Positions 15,283 through 25,191 are shown, counted from the first letter of the stretch. The stretch is 64,000 nucleotides of DNA from Armatimonadota bacterium (GCA_020846535.1 JADLDR010000141.1:1-64000), one strand, 5' to 3'. Made by a program: numbers and translations. The notes: a model not told the origin generated them from the letters alone.

Positions 15283-16551
15283 CTACCGCTTCAGGGACAG
15301 CAGGTCTTGAAGCATCTCATCGGATGTGGTGATCACGCGGGAGTTGGCCTGGAAACCGCGCTGGGTGACGATCATGTTGGTGAATTCGTTCCCCATATCC
15401 ACATTGGACATTTCCAGGAAGCCGACGCTGATTTTCCCGCTCCCGCCGGACGCGGCGGTGGTCACCTGGGGCAGGCCGGAGTTGTTGGATTCCTGGTAGG
15501 CGTTTCCCCCCAGCTTGAGCAGCCCTGCAGGGTTGCTGAAAGTCGCCAGGGCGACGCGGCCCAAGGGCCGGCCCATATTGTTGCTGAAAAGGCCGGTGAT
15601 CAACCCATCCTCCCCGATATTGAAGGATTCCAGGGTTCCCAGCGAGAAGCCGTCCTGCCTCTGCGCGTTCACCGTCGTCCCTCCCGAAAGCTGGGTGAGA
15701 TGGGAGAAATCCAGTTCCGCGTCGAGAGGGCTGGATGCGCCGTTGGTCAGGGCCATCGAGATGCGGCCTGTATTGGGATCCGCCGGGTTGGCGGTCTGGG
15801 TAGCCGTCCAGGCTCCTTCGGCGTTGAAGCTGGCCGTGCCGTTGCCCAGGGCGACGCCGTTGCTCTGGGCGCTCCAGTCCCAGGTGGATCCGCCGCCTGC
15901 CGCCGGGGTATGGTTGGAAAAGGTCAATTCAACCAAATGATCGATCCCCAGGGAGTCGAAGATGCGAACCGAGGTGGTGTAGGTATAGGCGGCGTCCGCG
16001 TCGGCGTCGAGATTGCCGACATATTCCACATTGTCGGTCGCCTGCGAGGAAGTCATCGCCCCGACCGGAATGGAGAGCGCGGAAGCGGCTGTTACGGGAA
16101 TCGAGGTATCGATAGCGCCGTTGGCGTCGGGCTGCCATCCGAGCAGCTTCATGCCGGTGGCGCTGTTCACGAGCGTTCCGTTCGCATCGAGGCTGAAGCC
16201 GCCATCGCGAGTGTAGAAAGCATTCGATCCGTCGCTGATCATGAAGTAACCGTTTCCCTGGATCGCCAGGTCGGTCGCTTTGTTGGTTTCCTGAAGCCCG
16301 CCCTGGTTGAGCAGGGTATCGATGCCGCCCATCGCCATCCCCAGGCCGATCTGGGCAGGGTTGACGCCGCCCGTGCCTCCCGAGATGGGGCTGGACGCCC
16401 CGCGCAGGTTCAGGGAAAGCATATCCTGGAAGGTCACGCGCCCCGCTTTGTAGGCGGTAGTGTTGACATTGGCGATATTGTTGCCGATGACATCCATGCG
16501 GCTCTGGTGCGCCCTCAGGCTGGCGACACCGGTAAATAGAGACTGAATCAT
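15283..16551 (-). CDS. flgE: Flagellar hook protein FlgE
   Basis: A 422-residue rod/hook family protein. The N-terminus (SLFTGVASLRAHQSRMDVIGNNIANVNTTAYK) and C-terminus (EFTNMIVTQRGFQANSRVITTSDEMLQDLLSL) form the coiled-coil D0/D1 core shared by axial proteins. Between them lie the FlgE-type variable domains (GNGYFMISDGSNAFYTRDG, SIGEDGLITGLFSN-like strand). It polymerises to build the hook universal joint and is exported by the type III gate. The ATG at 16551 has a GGAGGT ribosome-binding site 6 nt upstream; the longer in-frame start at 16578 lacks one. Confidence 0.95.
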   Translation of the reverse strand: MIQSLFTGVASLRAHQSRMDVIGNNIANVNTTAYKAGRVTFQDMLSLNLRGASSPISGGTGGVNPAQIGLGMAMGGIDTLLNQGGLQETNKATDLAIQGNGYFMISDGSNAFYTRDGGFSLDANGTLVNSATGMKLLGWQPDANGAIDTSIPVTAASALSIPVGAMTSSQATDNVEYVGNLDADADAAYTYTTSVRIFDSLGIDHLVELTFSNHTPAAGGGSTWDWSAQSNGVALGNGTASFNAEGAWTATQTANPADPNTGRISMALTNGASSPLDAELDFSHLTQLSGGTTVNAQRQDGFSLGTLESFNIGEDGLITGLFSNNMGRPLGRVALATFSNPAGLLKLGGNAYQESNNSGLPQVTTAASGGSGKISVGFLEMSNVDMGNEFTNMIVTQRGFQANSRVITTSDEMLQDLLSLKR

Positions 16552-16646
16552 TGTTGACCTCCGTGTGAGATGCGGCACCTGCCTCTGTCGTTCGGCAGGC
16601 TGCGGGCCTCCTCGCTTCTCGAAAGGTCCGGCCCGTGCGTTTTGCG

Positions 16647-17030
16647 TTATACGATCACCGCGCTGTCGATGTTGGTAAAGACGTTTTCCTTCAGATTCGA
16701 ACCGTCGATGGCGGTGATCACCGTCCGGTTCCGAATGCTGACCACCAGGGCCAGGTCGTCCTTCAAGACCAGAGATTCCTGGGAGCCTTTGGCGGCGGCC
16801 TTCTCGACCCCGCGCTGGATGCGGGCCATGTCCTGACCGCTCAGCCGGATCTGGCGCGAATCGAGCCGGGACTGGGCGTGGGCGGAGAACTTCACCCCCT
16901 GCCGGGCCACCTGCTCCTGAAGGATTTCCTGGAAGGACAGCCCCCGGATTTCCTGCGGCCTTGTTTGCGGCTTCGCCGCGCCCGCCTGCGGGATGATCGG
17001 CGTCGGATTGAAACGAATGGGGTCTTCCAT
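16647..17030 (-). CDS. Flagellar operon protein of the TIGR02530 type
   Basis: A 127-residue protein found between flgD and flgE in many non-proteobacterial flagellar operons. The conserved core is SFQEILQEQVARQGVKFSAHAQSRLDSRQI, followed by RIQRGVEKAAAKGSQESLVL and VSIRNRTVITAIDGSNLKENVFTNIDSAVIV. This layout is that of the family TIGR02530, whose exact role is not established. The flgD-adjacent position suggests a hook-assembly or export accessory function. A 95-nt gap separates it from flgE. Confidence 0.85.
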   Translation of the reverse strand: MEDPIRFNPTPIIPQAGAAKPQTRPQEIRGLSFQEILQEQVARQGVKFSAHAQSRLDSRQIRLSGQDMARIQRGVEKAAAKGSQESLVLKDDLALVVSIRNRTVITAIDGSNLKENVFTNIDSAVIV

Positions 17031-17048
17031 GGAACGCTCCTTCGTGCC

Positions 17049-17453
17049 CTAGTAGACCTGGATCACGTCTTCAGGCTTGTACGCCTGGTTGTTGACGATC
17101 AGCGAGAACTTTCCGTTCTGCCGGTTGACTGCCTGGACGATGCCTGTGACCGCTTCCGCCTCCTTGTCGGGCTGCACCAGAACCTGCTTGCCGATCAGAG
17201 AGGCCATCTGCCCCAGTTCTCCCTGCCCCGAATAGGTCTTGAAGCTGGTGTTCAGGTTTCGCATCTCCTCCAGCGAGGTGAACTGGGCCAACTGCCCCAG
17301 GAACTCCGTATCTGCCGTCGGATTGAGCGGGTCCTGATGGCTGAGCTGGGCGATGAGGAGCTTCAAAAAATCCTCCTGCGTCACCTCGCCGCTGCTTTTG
17401 ACGCCGTTTCCGGCAGAGGACTGTGCGGCAGACGCCGTTCGGCTGATTTGCAT
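17049..17453 (-). CDS. flgD: Flagellar hook assembly (capping) protein FlgD
   Basis: A 134-residue short FlgD. The N-terminal exported segment contains the family hallmark EDFLKLLIAQLSHQDPLNP and FLGQLAQFTSLEEMRNLN. The rest is a small beta domain (LIGKQVLVQP, GIVQAVNRQNGKFSLIVNNQ) instead of the longer Ig-like C-terminal region of enterobacterial FlgD. Short versions of this kind are common in Gram-positive-like operons. FlgD caps the growing hook and is discarded once the hook is complete. It lies 12 nt after fliK. Confidence 0.93.
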   Translation of the reverse strand: MQISRTASAAQSSAGNGVKSSGEVTQEDFLKLLIAQLSHQDPLNPTADTEFLGQLAQFTSLEEMRNLNTSFKTYSGQGELGQMASLIGKQVLVQPDKEAEAVTGIVQAVNRQNGKFSLIVNNQAYKPEDVIQVY

Positions 17454-17465
17454 GGTTCCCTCCTT

Positions 17466-20400
17466 TCATACGGTGTAATCGATGGCCTGCTGCGAAAGGG
17501 CCGCCTGCTGGATCGACCCAATGGCGACGGCCTCCCGGGTCTTGCTCCAGGATGCGCCGTGCCTGCCCGGCTTCGGCTGGCTCCACGCCTGCCTCTGGCC
17601 GAACCCGTGCTGCTGCACCGAAACCTGCACGCCCCCCAGGGCGATGTTCCTTTCGGTCAGCATGTTCCGGAGCTGCGGCTGGCTCGTTTCCAGGATTTCC
17701 TTCACCCCGGAGTGCGCTGTATCGAAGCGAAGCCACAGTTCGCCTCGCTCCGCCTGAACCGTCAGACGAATCTCGCCCAGATGTTCGGGGCTGAGTTTGA
17801 GAACGATCTCCTGCCTCGCGCCGTTTTTCGGCAGGGCAACCAGCCTGTCCGCGATCTGCCCGAACAGCACGTTTCGGTCCGCTTCGGCGCGGGGCGCAGC
17901 CCCGGCCGACTCCGCTTTCGCGGCTCCTGACTGTCCGGCTGTGCCTGTCCACACCGCTTCCGGGATCACCGGCTCAAAGGCATCGGCTTTCGCCTTGCCC
18001 TCCGGCTGAACGCCTTTGACGCTTGCTTCGACGCTCGAAGGCCCGGCGGCGGGCGAGGGATAGCTTTCCAGCTTTTCGGCAGCGCGGAGAAGGGCGTTTG
18101 CGTCCCATCCGGCCAGCAGAGACCCCTGCTGAGGCCGCGGCGAACGGCCTCTCCCTTGTATTATCGGCATTGCCGCCGTTTTCATTATAGGCTCCCGAAC
18201 GCCGATTTCCGCCTCCGGCCTATCCAACTGTGCGCGTACCTCCGGGCGGCCTGGCTGCGCTGACGCGCTGCGCGAGGGCCGGGCTTCCAGCATGGTCCGG
18301 GCCGGAGAATGTGCCTCGCTCCTTCGCCCGAATTCCATCAGGCGGCTTTCCACCGGAACGGTTCTCCCGGAAAGCATCTCCGTCGCCGCCGTCCGGCTGC
18401 CGAACCAATCGGCCATCCGGATTCCCGACTGCGCCGCCTCTTTCCCTTCGGAAAGCGAAACGCTCCGGGTTCCCGGCTCCACCGGCTGTTGAACCGCCCG
18501 GCTGGCAGGCACGGCGTCTTCCGCAACCACCGGCTTCCGATCCGGCGCGAAGGTCTGCGCTTTCACAGCCTTCAAAGGCGCTTCCCCTTCCGCAGGCTGC
18601 TGCTCGGATGCCTGGCTGGAAGGCTGCGCCGCCACAGGCTCCCTGCCCGCGCGCTCCGGCGCAGCCACCTCTGCAATCGACGGCTTCGCATGAACCACCG
18701 GAGGCCGCTTCGCCGATCCCTCTGTCTTCATGGATTCAGGGACAATAGGATCGCTGCCCGCCTTCAGGGGAGCCATTGGATTGCGATTCATCTCAGAGGC
18801 TGGCCTGTCCTGAACGCTCGTCATCGGAACTTCCGGGAATGACTCGGCGGGGCTATCGCCGGCTGTCTGCTGCGAAACGCCAGGCTTAGCTACCGCTTCC
18901 GATGCCGGCATGTCCATCGGTGCGGCTTCAGGTTGCCGGGGAGCCTTATGTGCATTTCCCCTCGGCTCAGGCGCTCTTGCAGGCCGCGTTTCGGTCGCTT
19001 TCATCTCAGCCGATACAACGCCTTGCTTGCGCTCGGAAACCAGCTCGGTCAGTTGCGCAACCGGCTTTTCCGGTAGTTCGGATACCGGCCCGGCCTGATT
19101 CGGTGATGACTGCGCTTCGGGAAATCGGGCCGCTACCTGCGAGACAGCCTCACTTTCTGTCCGCTCAGTGAAAGCCGCTTTGGCAGGCGGAACGGTTCGC
19201 ACGGCTGCCGCCTGCGGTTCGGGAAGGCGCATCTCCAACTTGCCGGATATTGCATCCGGCGCGCCCTGCGCCTCGCGAATCTGACCGGGATCCATGATGG
19301 TCTCTCGCCCTGATTCGGCTACGGCTGGCCCTGCTTCAACGACAGGCATTCCCACCCTTTCCATCTCAACCTGCCCGCTTTGCATCAAGCGGCTTGCGCC
19401 AACCGATTCCTGCGGCGGATCGCCTGCCGAAACAGGGCGGGTTTCCGCCTGCGGCACCGGAGCGATATCGGCTTCCGGAGCCACCGAAATCATCGGGCTG
19501 TAGGCCGGCTTCAGGCTTTCCTGGCCGGACGCAGACGCGATCTCGACTTTCATCTCTCTCAAGACCTGCACATCGGGCATAGCGATGGCATCGCCACGCT
19601 CGCCCTCGCCAGCCTGCCGGATGCCGGGCTCGATGCTGACAGCTTCCGCTACAGGCTTTTGCCGGGGCGCAGCGATTTCGCCTGCCTCGGCAGGAGCCGT
19701 CTGAGGCGGAACATCCGCGCCCTGACTCTGAGCTATCCCATGGCGGCTATCAGTGAAAGAGATCGGCTGAGGGACAGGCTCGGTCTTCGGCGCGTTGTCA
19801 GAGGTCGCCGCTGGCTGCCATCGGGCCGCAACGCCTTCAGGCGGCGTGACATAAACGGCCTTTACTGCCGGCGCAGGTTCTTCCGGCAGTTTGCCAGACT
19901 GTGTTCTGACGGGGGCGGCCTTGCCTGGCGCAGTTTCCCCCTGTTCGGGCGATTGCGTCCGGGAAGGAGCGATACTCTCTGCCCTTACTTCCTTACTCGC
20001 CGGAAGGAAAGGGATTCGATCATTTGCCGGAGGCAGAGAATCCTGCACAGACAATACAGGCTGAGCATCCGCCTCTGCCGGGGGCAGCGCCCGGAACTGA
20101 GCCGGGGCCGCATCCAGGGAAACACCCTCTTCCACGCTCCTTGTCTCGACAGGCATAGCTGCCGCCTGCCAGATTTCCGAGGACACAAAGGCGACTACCA
20201 TCACCTCCGGCAATATCTCCTTCGCTGCCTTTGCCGGATCGGGCCGTTTCATCTCGTCTGCGACAGGCTCGGCGGAGGACTCCCCGGCGGTTTCATCAAC
20301 CCTGTCGGGATCCGTTTTCCTAACCACGGGTTCGCTGTCAGCCGGATCGATGACAGGCAGGCGGGCTGCAACCGTCTCTTCCGCCGGTTCCAAGCTCATC

Positions 20401-20816
20401 CCGGAGATGACAGCCTCAGCGATGGGCGCAGCCTCTTCGGCTCGCGCCTCGTTCGTTAAAGGAGCCGCCTCTTGCATCGCTTCAGGCGTCTCTTCCGTTA
20501 TCGGCGGAAATGCCTGCCGGATCGTTTCAGTCGCTTCCTCCGGCGAAAGGCTGGCACCGGGATCAGGGTCGCCCTGAGCCGCCACAGGCAGACCGATGCC
20601 TTCGACAGGCAGGAGGACTTTCACCTGTCTTTCCGGCAAAAGGGGGATCGTCCCAGGCCATGAGCCTGTTTCCGCCGCTTTGCCGGGCAGCGCCATCCCT
20701 TCTTTCCCCAGGGTATCCTGATAGAGTTTCAGGAAGTCCCCGCTGGCGGGCCGGGGAACCGCGCCTACCGGCTCTGCAGAGAAAGCCATCGTTTCTATGG
20801 GAAACATGATTTCCAT
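17466..20816 (-). CDS. fliK: Very long flagellar hook-length control protein FliK
   Basis: At 1116 residues this is about twice the size of typical FliK proteins. The C-terminal Flg_hook domain is clear (ARQEIVLKLSPEHLGEIRL, GELWLRFDTAHSGVKEIL, LRNMLTERNIALGGVQVSV), and a Gln/Ser-rich tail follows. Upstream some 950 residues are low-complexity, rich in Pro, Ala, Glu, Val and Ser, with recurring acidic and PVAE-like patches, as expected for an extended molecular ruler. A strong AAGGAGGTG site precedes the ATG at 20816. FliK measures hook length and triggers the FlhB switch. The unusual length may imply a long hook or a different measuring geometry. Confidence 0.88.
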   Translation of the reverse strand: MEIMFPIETMAFSAEPVGAVPRPASGDFLKLYQDTLGKEGMALPGKAAETGSWPGTIPLLPERQVKVLLPVEGIGLPVAAQGDPDPGASLSPEEATETIRQAFPPITEETPEAMQEAAPLTNEARAEEAAPIAEAVISGMSLEPAEETVAARLPVIDPADSEPVVRKTDPDRVDETAGESSAEPVADEMKRPDPAKAAKEILPEVMVVAFVSSEIWQAAAMPVETRSVEEGVSLDAAPAQFRALPPAEADAQPVLSVQDSLPPANDRIPFLPASKEVRAESIAPSRTQSPEQGETAPGKAAPVRTQSGKLPEEPAPAVKAVYVTPPEGVAARWQPAATSDNAPKTEPVPQPISFTDSRHGIAQSQGADVPPQTAPAEAGEIAAPRQKPVAEAVSIEPGIRQAGEGERGDAIAMPDVQVLREMKVEIASASGQESLKPAYSPMISVAPEADIAPVPQAETRPVSAGDPPQESVGASRLMQSGQVEMERVGMPVVEAGPAVAESGRETIMDPGQIREAQGAPDAISGKLEMRLPEPQAAAVRTVPPAKAAFTERTESEAVSQVAARFPEAQSSPNQAGPVSELPEKPVAQLTELVSERKQGVVSAEMKATETRPARAPEPRGNAHKAPRQPEAAPMDMPASEAVAKPGVSQQTAGDSPAESFPEVPMTSVQDRPASEMNRNPMAPLKAGSDPIVPESMKTEGSAKRPPVVHAKPSIAEVAAPERAGREPVAAQPSSQASEQQPAEGEAPLKAVKAQTFAPDRKPVVAEDAVPASRAVQQPVEPGTRSVSLSEGKEAAQSGIRMADWFGSRTAATEMLSGRTVPVESRLMEFGRRSEAHSPARTMLEARPSRSASAQPGRPEVRAQLDRPEAEIGVREPIMKTAAMPIIQGRGRSPRPQQGSLLAGWDANALLRAAEKLESYPSPAAGPSSVEASVKGVQPEGKAKADAFEPVIPEAVWTGTAGQSGAAKAESAGAAPRAEADRNVLFGQIADRLVALPKNGARQEIVLKLSPEHLGEIRLTVQAERGELWLRFDTAHSGVKEILETSQPQLRNMLTERNIALGGVQVSVQQHGFGQRQAWSQPKPGRHGASWSKTREAVAIGSIQQAALSQQAIDYTV

Positions 20817-20982
20817 ATCATTTCACCTCCTTACCAGAGGAATGGTTTCCAATCCGATTATCGGCAGAAGAGGGCCGAATATTTAGCGCACATTAGAGAC
20901 CGCCTCGCAGGAATGTAGTGGCGAGCGTAGCTGTCCGCTTTATGCGTTTACGGGCGCGTCCAGGCGGATCGTCTGGAGAGGA

Positions 20983-21531
20983 TCATTGCCGGGAGAGCAT
21001 CCGCGTCAGGCGGGCAGCCCGGTCTGAGGGGAGTTGGGGAAGGATGCCGCCGACCTGCTTTTCCTTCATTTTCACCAGGAGGGCAGCCACCTCGGTATCG
21101 TTCATGCGGGCAAAGATTTTGGAGGCGTCTTCCGGGGCCATCTTGTCATAGATACGGACCAGGCGGGCCAGGGGATCGGGCTTGGTGGCCTCTTCCGCGC
21201 CGGCGGGTTCCGCTTTGCTCATCCGGATTCTCTGCTGGGCGACTTCCTGCTCGCGCCGCACCAGGTCGGCCTCGCGATCCTCCAGGGCTTTGCGGTCCTT
21301 GTCCAGTTTGCCTTTTTCGCCCTGGAGCGGATCGGCGGCCTCGGAGGGCTTGCCGGGGAGGGCGGCGGTTTTCGGAGCCGGGCGGTAAAGTTTCAGGATG
21401 GTCAGGGCCTTTGCCATGACCGGCGATTTGGCGGCCAGGCGGTCTACCTTGACGATCCTGAAAAACATCAGGGCATAGGCGGCCCCGAGGAGGATGCCGA
21501 GAAAGAGGACGACGAAAACCAGGCGTTTCAT
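20983..21531 (-). CDS. MotE/YlxF-like flagellar membrane protein with MgtE-N domain
   Basis: A 182-residue protein with one N-terminal membrane segment (VFVVLFLGILLGAAYALMFF), a long charged coiled coil (about residues 70-115) and a C-terminal MgtE-N-like helical domain (LVRIYDKMAPEDASKIFARM, VAALLVKMKEKQVGGILPQL, AARLTRMLS). The layout and its position between fliJ and fliK match YlxF/MotE-type proteins, which act as chaperones for stator subunits in some species. Its ATG overlaps the end of fliJ by 4 nt, so the two are translationally coupled. A 166-nt gap follows before fliK. Confidence 0.8.
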   Translation of the reverse strand: MKRLVFVVLFLGILLGAAYALMFFRIVKVDRLAAKSPVMAKALTILKLYRPAPKTAALPGKPSEAADPLQGEKGKLDKDRKALEDREADLVRREQEVAQQRIRMSKAEPAGAEEATKPDPLARLVRIYDKMAPEDASKIFARMNDTEVAALLVKMKEKQVGGILPQLPSDRAARLTRMLSRQ

Positions 21532-21992
21532 AGGGCCGGTGTTTCGGCGCTGCCACCGCCTCGGTAGCGTATGGTGGCGATCTCATCGAGAAAGTTTTGT
21601 TCTACTTTTTGTATGAAACTTAGATATTCCAGGCGTTCGTGTTCTTTCATCTTGTCCATGACCTTCCGATTCTTGAGGGCTTCGACAAAAGACTTACGCT
21701 TTTCTTCGGTCGCCTCGGCCAACGCCCTCACCCGCTCCGTCTGGACGGCGATCACCGATTCCAGGGCCTCCCGATAGTGTTCATAGGCAGACACGGCCCG
21801 GATATCGAGGATGCCTTGATGCACTCCGCTCAGGGTGTCCAGCGATTCACGGTGGTAGCGGCGCATTTCCTCCAGCCGTTCCTCGGCTTCGCGCTGCGCG
21901 GATAGGGCTTCGGCAAACCGCTCCTGGGCAAGCCGCTCCTGAATCTCCCGAAATTCCAGGACCTGCTCGAAGCGGAAGCGGAATTTACGCAT
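21528..21992 (-). CDS. fliJ: Flagellar export chaperone FliJ
   Basis: A 154-residue, highly charged, almost entirely alpha-helical protein predicted as an antiparallel coiled coil. The start [21 protein letters not shown] is the usual FliJ opening and the end ([17 protein letters not shown]) is the usual terminal helix. FliJ docks in the FliI hexamer like the stalk of an ATP synthase and links it to FlhA. It overlaps fliI by 8 nt and the motE-like gene by 4 nt, placing it in the conserved fliH-fliI-fliJ block. Confidence 0.9.
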   Translation of the reverse strand: MRKFRFRFEQVLEFREIQERLAQERFAEALSAQREAEERLEEMRRYHRESLDTLSGVHQGILDIRAVSAYEHYREALESVIAVQTERVRALAEATEEKRKSFVEALKNRKVMDKMKEHERLEYLSFIQKVEQNFLDEIATIRYRGGGSAETPAL

Positions 21993-23349
21993 CGGCGAAC
22001 AGCCCTTCCAGACAGCCTACCGTTTCTTCGTACCGGCTGCGCTCCTCCACATCCTGGCAGAGAAAGGCCCTGACCGCTTCGATCCTCTCCCGCGCATAAT
22101 CGATGCGGGGATTGCTGCCTGCCACATAAGCCCCGATGTTGATCAGGTCTTCCGCCTCGTTGTAGGCGGCAAGAACGCTCCTCAGGCGGCCCACCGCCTC
22201 GCGGTGTTCGGGCAAAGTCACTTCCGGCATAACGCGGGAAACGCTGTTCAAGATATCGATGGCCGGATAATGGTTCCGGGAGGCAAGATCGCGGGAAAGG
22301 ACGATATGCCCGTCCAGAATGCCTCGGGCGGCGTCGGCTATCGGCTCGTTCATATCGTCGCCGTCCACCAGAACGGTATAGAGGCCGGTAATCGTCCCCT
22401 TTTCGGAGGTTCCGGCCCGCTCCAGGAGGCGGGGCAGAAGGGCGAAAACCGAAGGGGTGAAGCCCCTGGTGGTCGGCGGCTCCCCGATTGCCAGCCCTAT
22501 TTCCCGCTGGGCCATCGCAAAGCGCGTCACGGAATCCATCATCAGCATCACGTCCTGCCCCTGGTCGCGGAAATACTCGGCGACAGCGGTCGCCACGAAT
22601 GCGGCCTTCAGGCGCACCAGGGCGGGCTGGTCGGAGGTCGCGACCACCACCACGGAACGCTTCATGCCCTCTTCGCCCAGGTCGCGCTCGATGAAGTCGC
22701 GCACCTCCCGCCCGCGTTCTCCGGTCAGGGCGATGACGTTCACATCGGCCCGGGTGTTACGGGCGATCATCCCTAAAATGGTGCTTTTTCCCACGCCGGA
22801 GCCTGCGAAAATGCCCATCCGCTGCCCCTTTCCGCAGGTCAAAAGCCCGTCGATAGCCCGGATGCCGAGTTGAAGCGGCTCGTGGATGCGCTGGCGCTTC
22901 AGCGAGTGGGGCGGGACGGCATTGATGGGATAATAGCCTTCCGCGATGATTTCCGGCCCGTCGTCCATCGGGCGGCCCAGACCGTCGAAGATGCGGCCCA
23001 AAAGATTGCGGCCCACCGGCACGGAAAGGGCGTGCCCGGTCGCCACGACTTCGCTGCCGGGCTTGATCCCATCCATCTCCCCTAGGGGCATCAGCAGCAC
23101 TTTATTGTCACGGAATCCGACCACCTCCGCATCCATCGGCGGGCGCGTCCGGTTGTAGTGGATCAGGCACCGCTCCCCGATCTGCGCGGGCGGCCCCAGA
23201 GATTCGATCACCAGGCCGATCACCTGACTGACCTTCCCGTTGACGCTGACGGCATCGAGCCTCCTGAGCGCCTGAAAATGCCTCTCCAGGTTCAGGCCGC
23301 CGGACGATTTCGGGATGATGGGAAACTGGATTTTATGGGCGTTTTTCAC
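21985..23349 (-). CDS. fliI: Flagellum-specific export ATPase FliI
   Basis: A 454-residue F1-beta-like ATPase. Walker A is [12 protein letters not shown] (about 177-188) and Walker B lies in [35 protein letters not shown] and the [20 protein letters not shown] segment are typical of FliI/YscN. It hydrolyses ATP to unfold and hand substrates to the export gate, with FliH as regulator and FliJ as stalk. It is preceded by an 84-nt gap that contains a palindromic repeat (23373-23402), the only break between fliH and fliI. Confidence 0.97.
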   Translation of the reverse strand: MKNAHKIQFPIIPKSSGGLNLERHFQALRRLDAVSVNGKVSQVIGLVIESLGPPAQIGERCLIHYNRTRPPMDAEVVGFRDNKVLLMPLGEMDGIKPGSEVVATGHALSVPVGRNLLGRIFDGLGRPMDDGPEIIAEGYYPINAVPPHSLKRQRIHEPLQLGIRAIDGLLTCGKGQRMGIFAGSGVGKSTILGMIARNTRADVNVIALTGERGREVRDFIERDLGEEGMKRSVVVVATSDQPALVRLKAAFVATAVAEYFRDQGQDVMLMMDSVTRFAMAQREIGLAIGEPPTTRGFTPSVFALLPRLLERAGTSEKGTITGLYTVLVDGDDMNEPIADAARGILDGHIVLSRDLASRNHYPAIDILNSVSRVMPEVTLPEHREAVGRLRSVLAAYNEAEDLINIGAYVAGSNPRIDYARERIEAVRAFLCQDVEERSRYEETVGCLEGLFADA

Positions 23350-23372
23350 GATAGCTCACAGCAATACGGGAG

Positions 23373-23402
23373 CCGTAGGGGCAGACCTGTGTGTCTGCCC
23401 TG
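23373..23402. repeat. Palindromic intergenic repeat between fliH and fliI
   Basis: A CCGTAGGGGC edge followed by a stem, GGGGCAGAC and GTCTGCCC around a short loop. Its left edge matches the larger element at 44481-44559 (CCGTAGGGGC). It lies in an otherwise compact operon, so it is probably an inserted dispersed repeat; in RNA it would fold as a hairpin between the fliH and fliI messages. Confidence 0.7.
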
Positions 23403-23433
23403 TTCTTCAATTCGGAGGTGCTGATTCAGCCCC

Positions 23434-24195
23434 TTACGCCTCCAGAAGCGTCCTTTCGATCTGCTCCAGTTGGGTTTCCAGGCGGGCATCGATGTTGCCG
23501 GAGTCGGTTTCGACCAGACAGCCTCCGGGGCCGATACGCTGGTCATCCAGGATCTCCAGGTGTTCGATGCCGTCCAGAAGGGCGATGATCTGCTCGCGGC
23601 GCTCCTTGACATGGGAGAGGTCGGCGATATTGACCCGGACGCGGATGCGCTCCTTGTTGGTGACGCGGCGAAGGGCATGCCCGACCACCCCCATCACCAG
23701 CTCGGGATTGGCGGCGGATTCGTCGCGCAGCACCTTGCGAGCGATTTCCAGCACCAGGCGGATGACTTCCGGCTCCGTCTCCGCCAGGATGCGCTCCCGT
23801 TCGGACAGGATGCTCCCGATGAAAGCCTCGATATCGGAACGCAGGGAGGACAGGTAGGCTTCCTGGGCGCTCTCGCACCGGTCGGCGGCCTCCCGGTAGC
23901 CCTGATCGGAACCGGCGCGGTAGCCTTCCTGAAGGCCCTCCTCGCGGGCGGTCCGGCGGATGGATTCGGCCTCCTGGCGGATTTCCTCCATAATCCGGGC
24001 TTCCAACTCCTGGCGCATGAGGATGCGCTCCTCTTCCAGGGCTTTGGCGATCTGGAGCGAGCTGGCGGATTCGGCTCCATCCATGCCCCCCGGCACGGCC
24101 TCTGTGGCGAGGACGCGCACATCGCCCAGAACGTCCGTCAGGCGAGCGTAGCGCGGCTGCTGGCCTGCTTTGATGACTTTAGACAACAATTTCAT
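23434..24195 (-). CDS. fliH: Flagellar assembly protein FliH
   Basis: A 253-residue protein. The N-terminal third is unconserved. The middle is a long Glu/Arg-rich helix (EEERILMRQELEARIMEEIRQ) with spaced Gly positions (GLQEGYRAGSDQGYREAA), as in FliH. The C-terminal domain (VIRLVLEIARKVLRDE, ALRRVTNKERIRVRVN, GGCLVETDSGNIDARLETQL) is the FliH/V-ATPase subunit E fold that binds FliI. It negatively regulates FliI and tethers it to the C ring. It overlaps fliG by 17 nt. Confidence 0.93.
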   Translation of the reverse strand: MKLLSKVIKAGQQPRYARLTDVLGDVRVLATEAVPGGMDGAESASSLQIAKALEEERILMRQELEARIMEEIRQEAESIRRTAREEGLQEGYRAGSDQGYREAADRCESAQEAYLSSLRSDIEAFIGSILSERERILAETEPEVIRLVLEIARKVLRDESAANPELVMGVVGHALRRVTNKERIRVRVNIADLSHVKERREQIIALLDGIEHLEILDDQRIGPGGCLVETDSGNIDARLETQLEQIERTLLEA

Positions 24196-25189
24196 CGCCT
24201 CCGCCGCGGGCGATCACGATCTCGCCCGCCTCTTCCAGCTTGCGGATGATATTGACGATCCGCTGCTGGGCCTCTTCCACGTTCCGCAAGCGCACCGGCC
24301 CGGTGAACTCCATTTCTTCTTTGAGCATGGTGGCGGCCCGTTCGGACATATTGCGGAATATCTTGTCCTGCACGGTCTCCCCGACACCCTTGAGCGCCAG
24401 GCCGAGTTCCTTGTTATCGACCTCGCGAAGCAACTGCTGGATCTCGCGGTCGCCCAGGAGAACGATATCCTCGAAGACGAACATGAGCTTTTTGACCTCT
24501 TCGGCCAGTTCCGGATTGTTCTCGCTCAGGCTTTCCAGGATCGTTTTCTCTGTACTCCGGTCGACCCAGTTCAGGACTTCCACCAGCGATTTCACGCCGC
24601 CCGCCTGGGACAGGTCCTGGGAGATCACCGAAGAGAGCCTTCTTTCCAGAACCCGCTCTACCTCACGGATGACCTCCGGCGGGGTTCTGTCCATGATAGC
24701 GATTCGGCGGGCGACCTCGGCCCGCAGTTCGTGCGGCAGGCCGGACAGCACCTGGGCCGCCTGGTTGGAAGAGAGATAGGCCAACACCAGGGCGATGGTC
24801 TGCGGGTGCTCGTCCTGGATAAAGCTGAGCAGTTGGCTGGGATCGGTCTTTTTCATGAAGTCGAAGGGCAAGACCTGCAAGGTCTGGACAACCCGGTTCA
24901 GGATTTCGGAAGCTTTGGTCGAGCCGAAGGCTTTCTCGAGAGACTGGCGGGCATACTCGATGCCGCCCTGGGAGATGAACTCCTGGGCGATGCAGAGTTC
25001 CCGGAACTCGCCGACCACCTCTTCTCGCACATCCGGTGACACCCGATCCAGACGTGCGACCTCCAGAGTCAGTTGCTCCACCTCGTCTTCCTGAAGGTGC
25101 TGGAGTACCTTGCCGGAGACATCCGGCCCCAGGGTCACCAGCAGCACCGCCGCCTTTTGTTTGTTGGGGATGCCTACCTGTCTTGCCAT
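24179..25189 (-). CDS. fliG: Flagellar motor switch protein FliG
   Basis: A 336-residue rotor protein of normal length. The N-domain that binds FliF is at the start (NKQKAAVLLVTLGPDVSGKV). The middle domain carries the EHPQTIALVLAYL motif that contacts FliM. The C-domain has the charged torque helix (DIVLLGDREIQQLLREVDNK) followed by MSERAATMLKEEMEFTGPVR. These charged residues interact with MotA. It starts 2 nt after the fliF stop. Confidence 0.97.
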   Translation of the reverse strand: MARQVGIPNKQKAAVLLVTLGPDVSGKVLQHLQEDEVEQLTLEVARLDRVSPDVREEVVGEFRELCIAQEFISQGGIEYARQSLEKAFGSTKASEILNRVVQTLQVLPFDFMKKTDPSQLLSFIQDEHPQTIALVLAYLSSNQAAQVLSGLPHELRAEVARRIAIMDRTPPEVIREVERVLERRLSSVISQDLSQAGGVKSLVEVLNWVDRSTEKTILESLSENNPELAEEVKKLMFVFEDIVLLGDREIQQLLREVDNKELGLALKGVGETVQDKIFRNMSERAATMLKEEMEFTGPVRLRNVEEAQQRIVNIIRKLEEAGEIVIARGGGDEIVV

Positions 25190-25191
25190 AA

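Noticed and set aside
14455-16539. A 694-codon open frame on the plus strand
   Set aside because: It is antisense to motA, flbD and flgE, whose products are unmistakable, and its translation has no domain and an unnatural composition.
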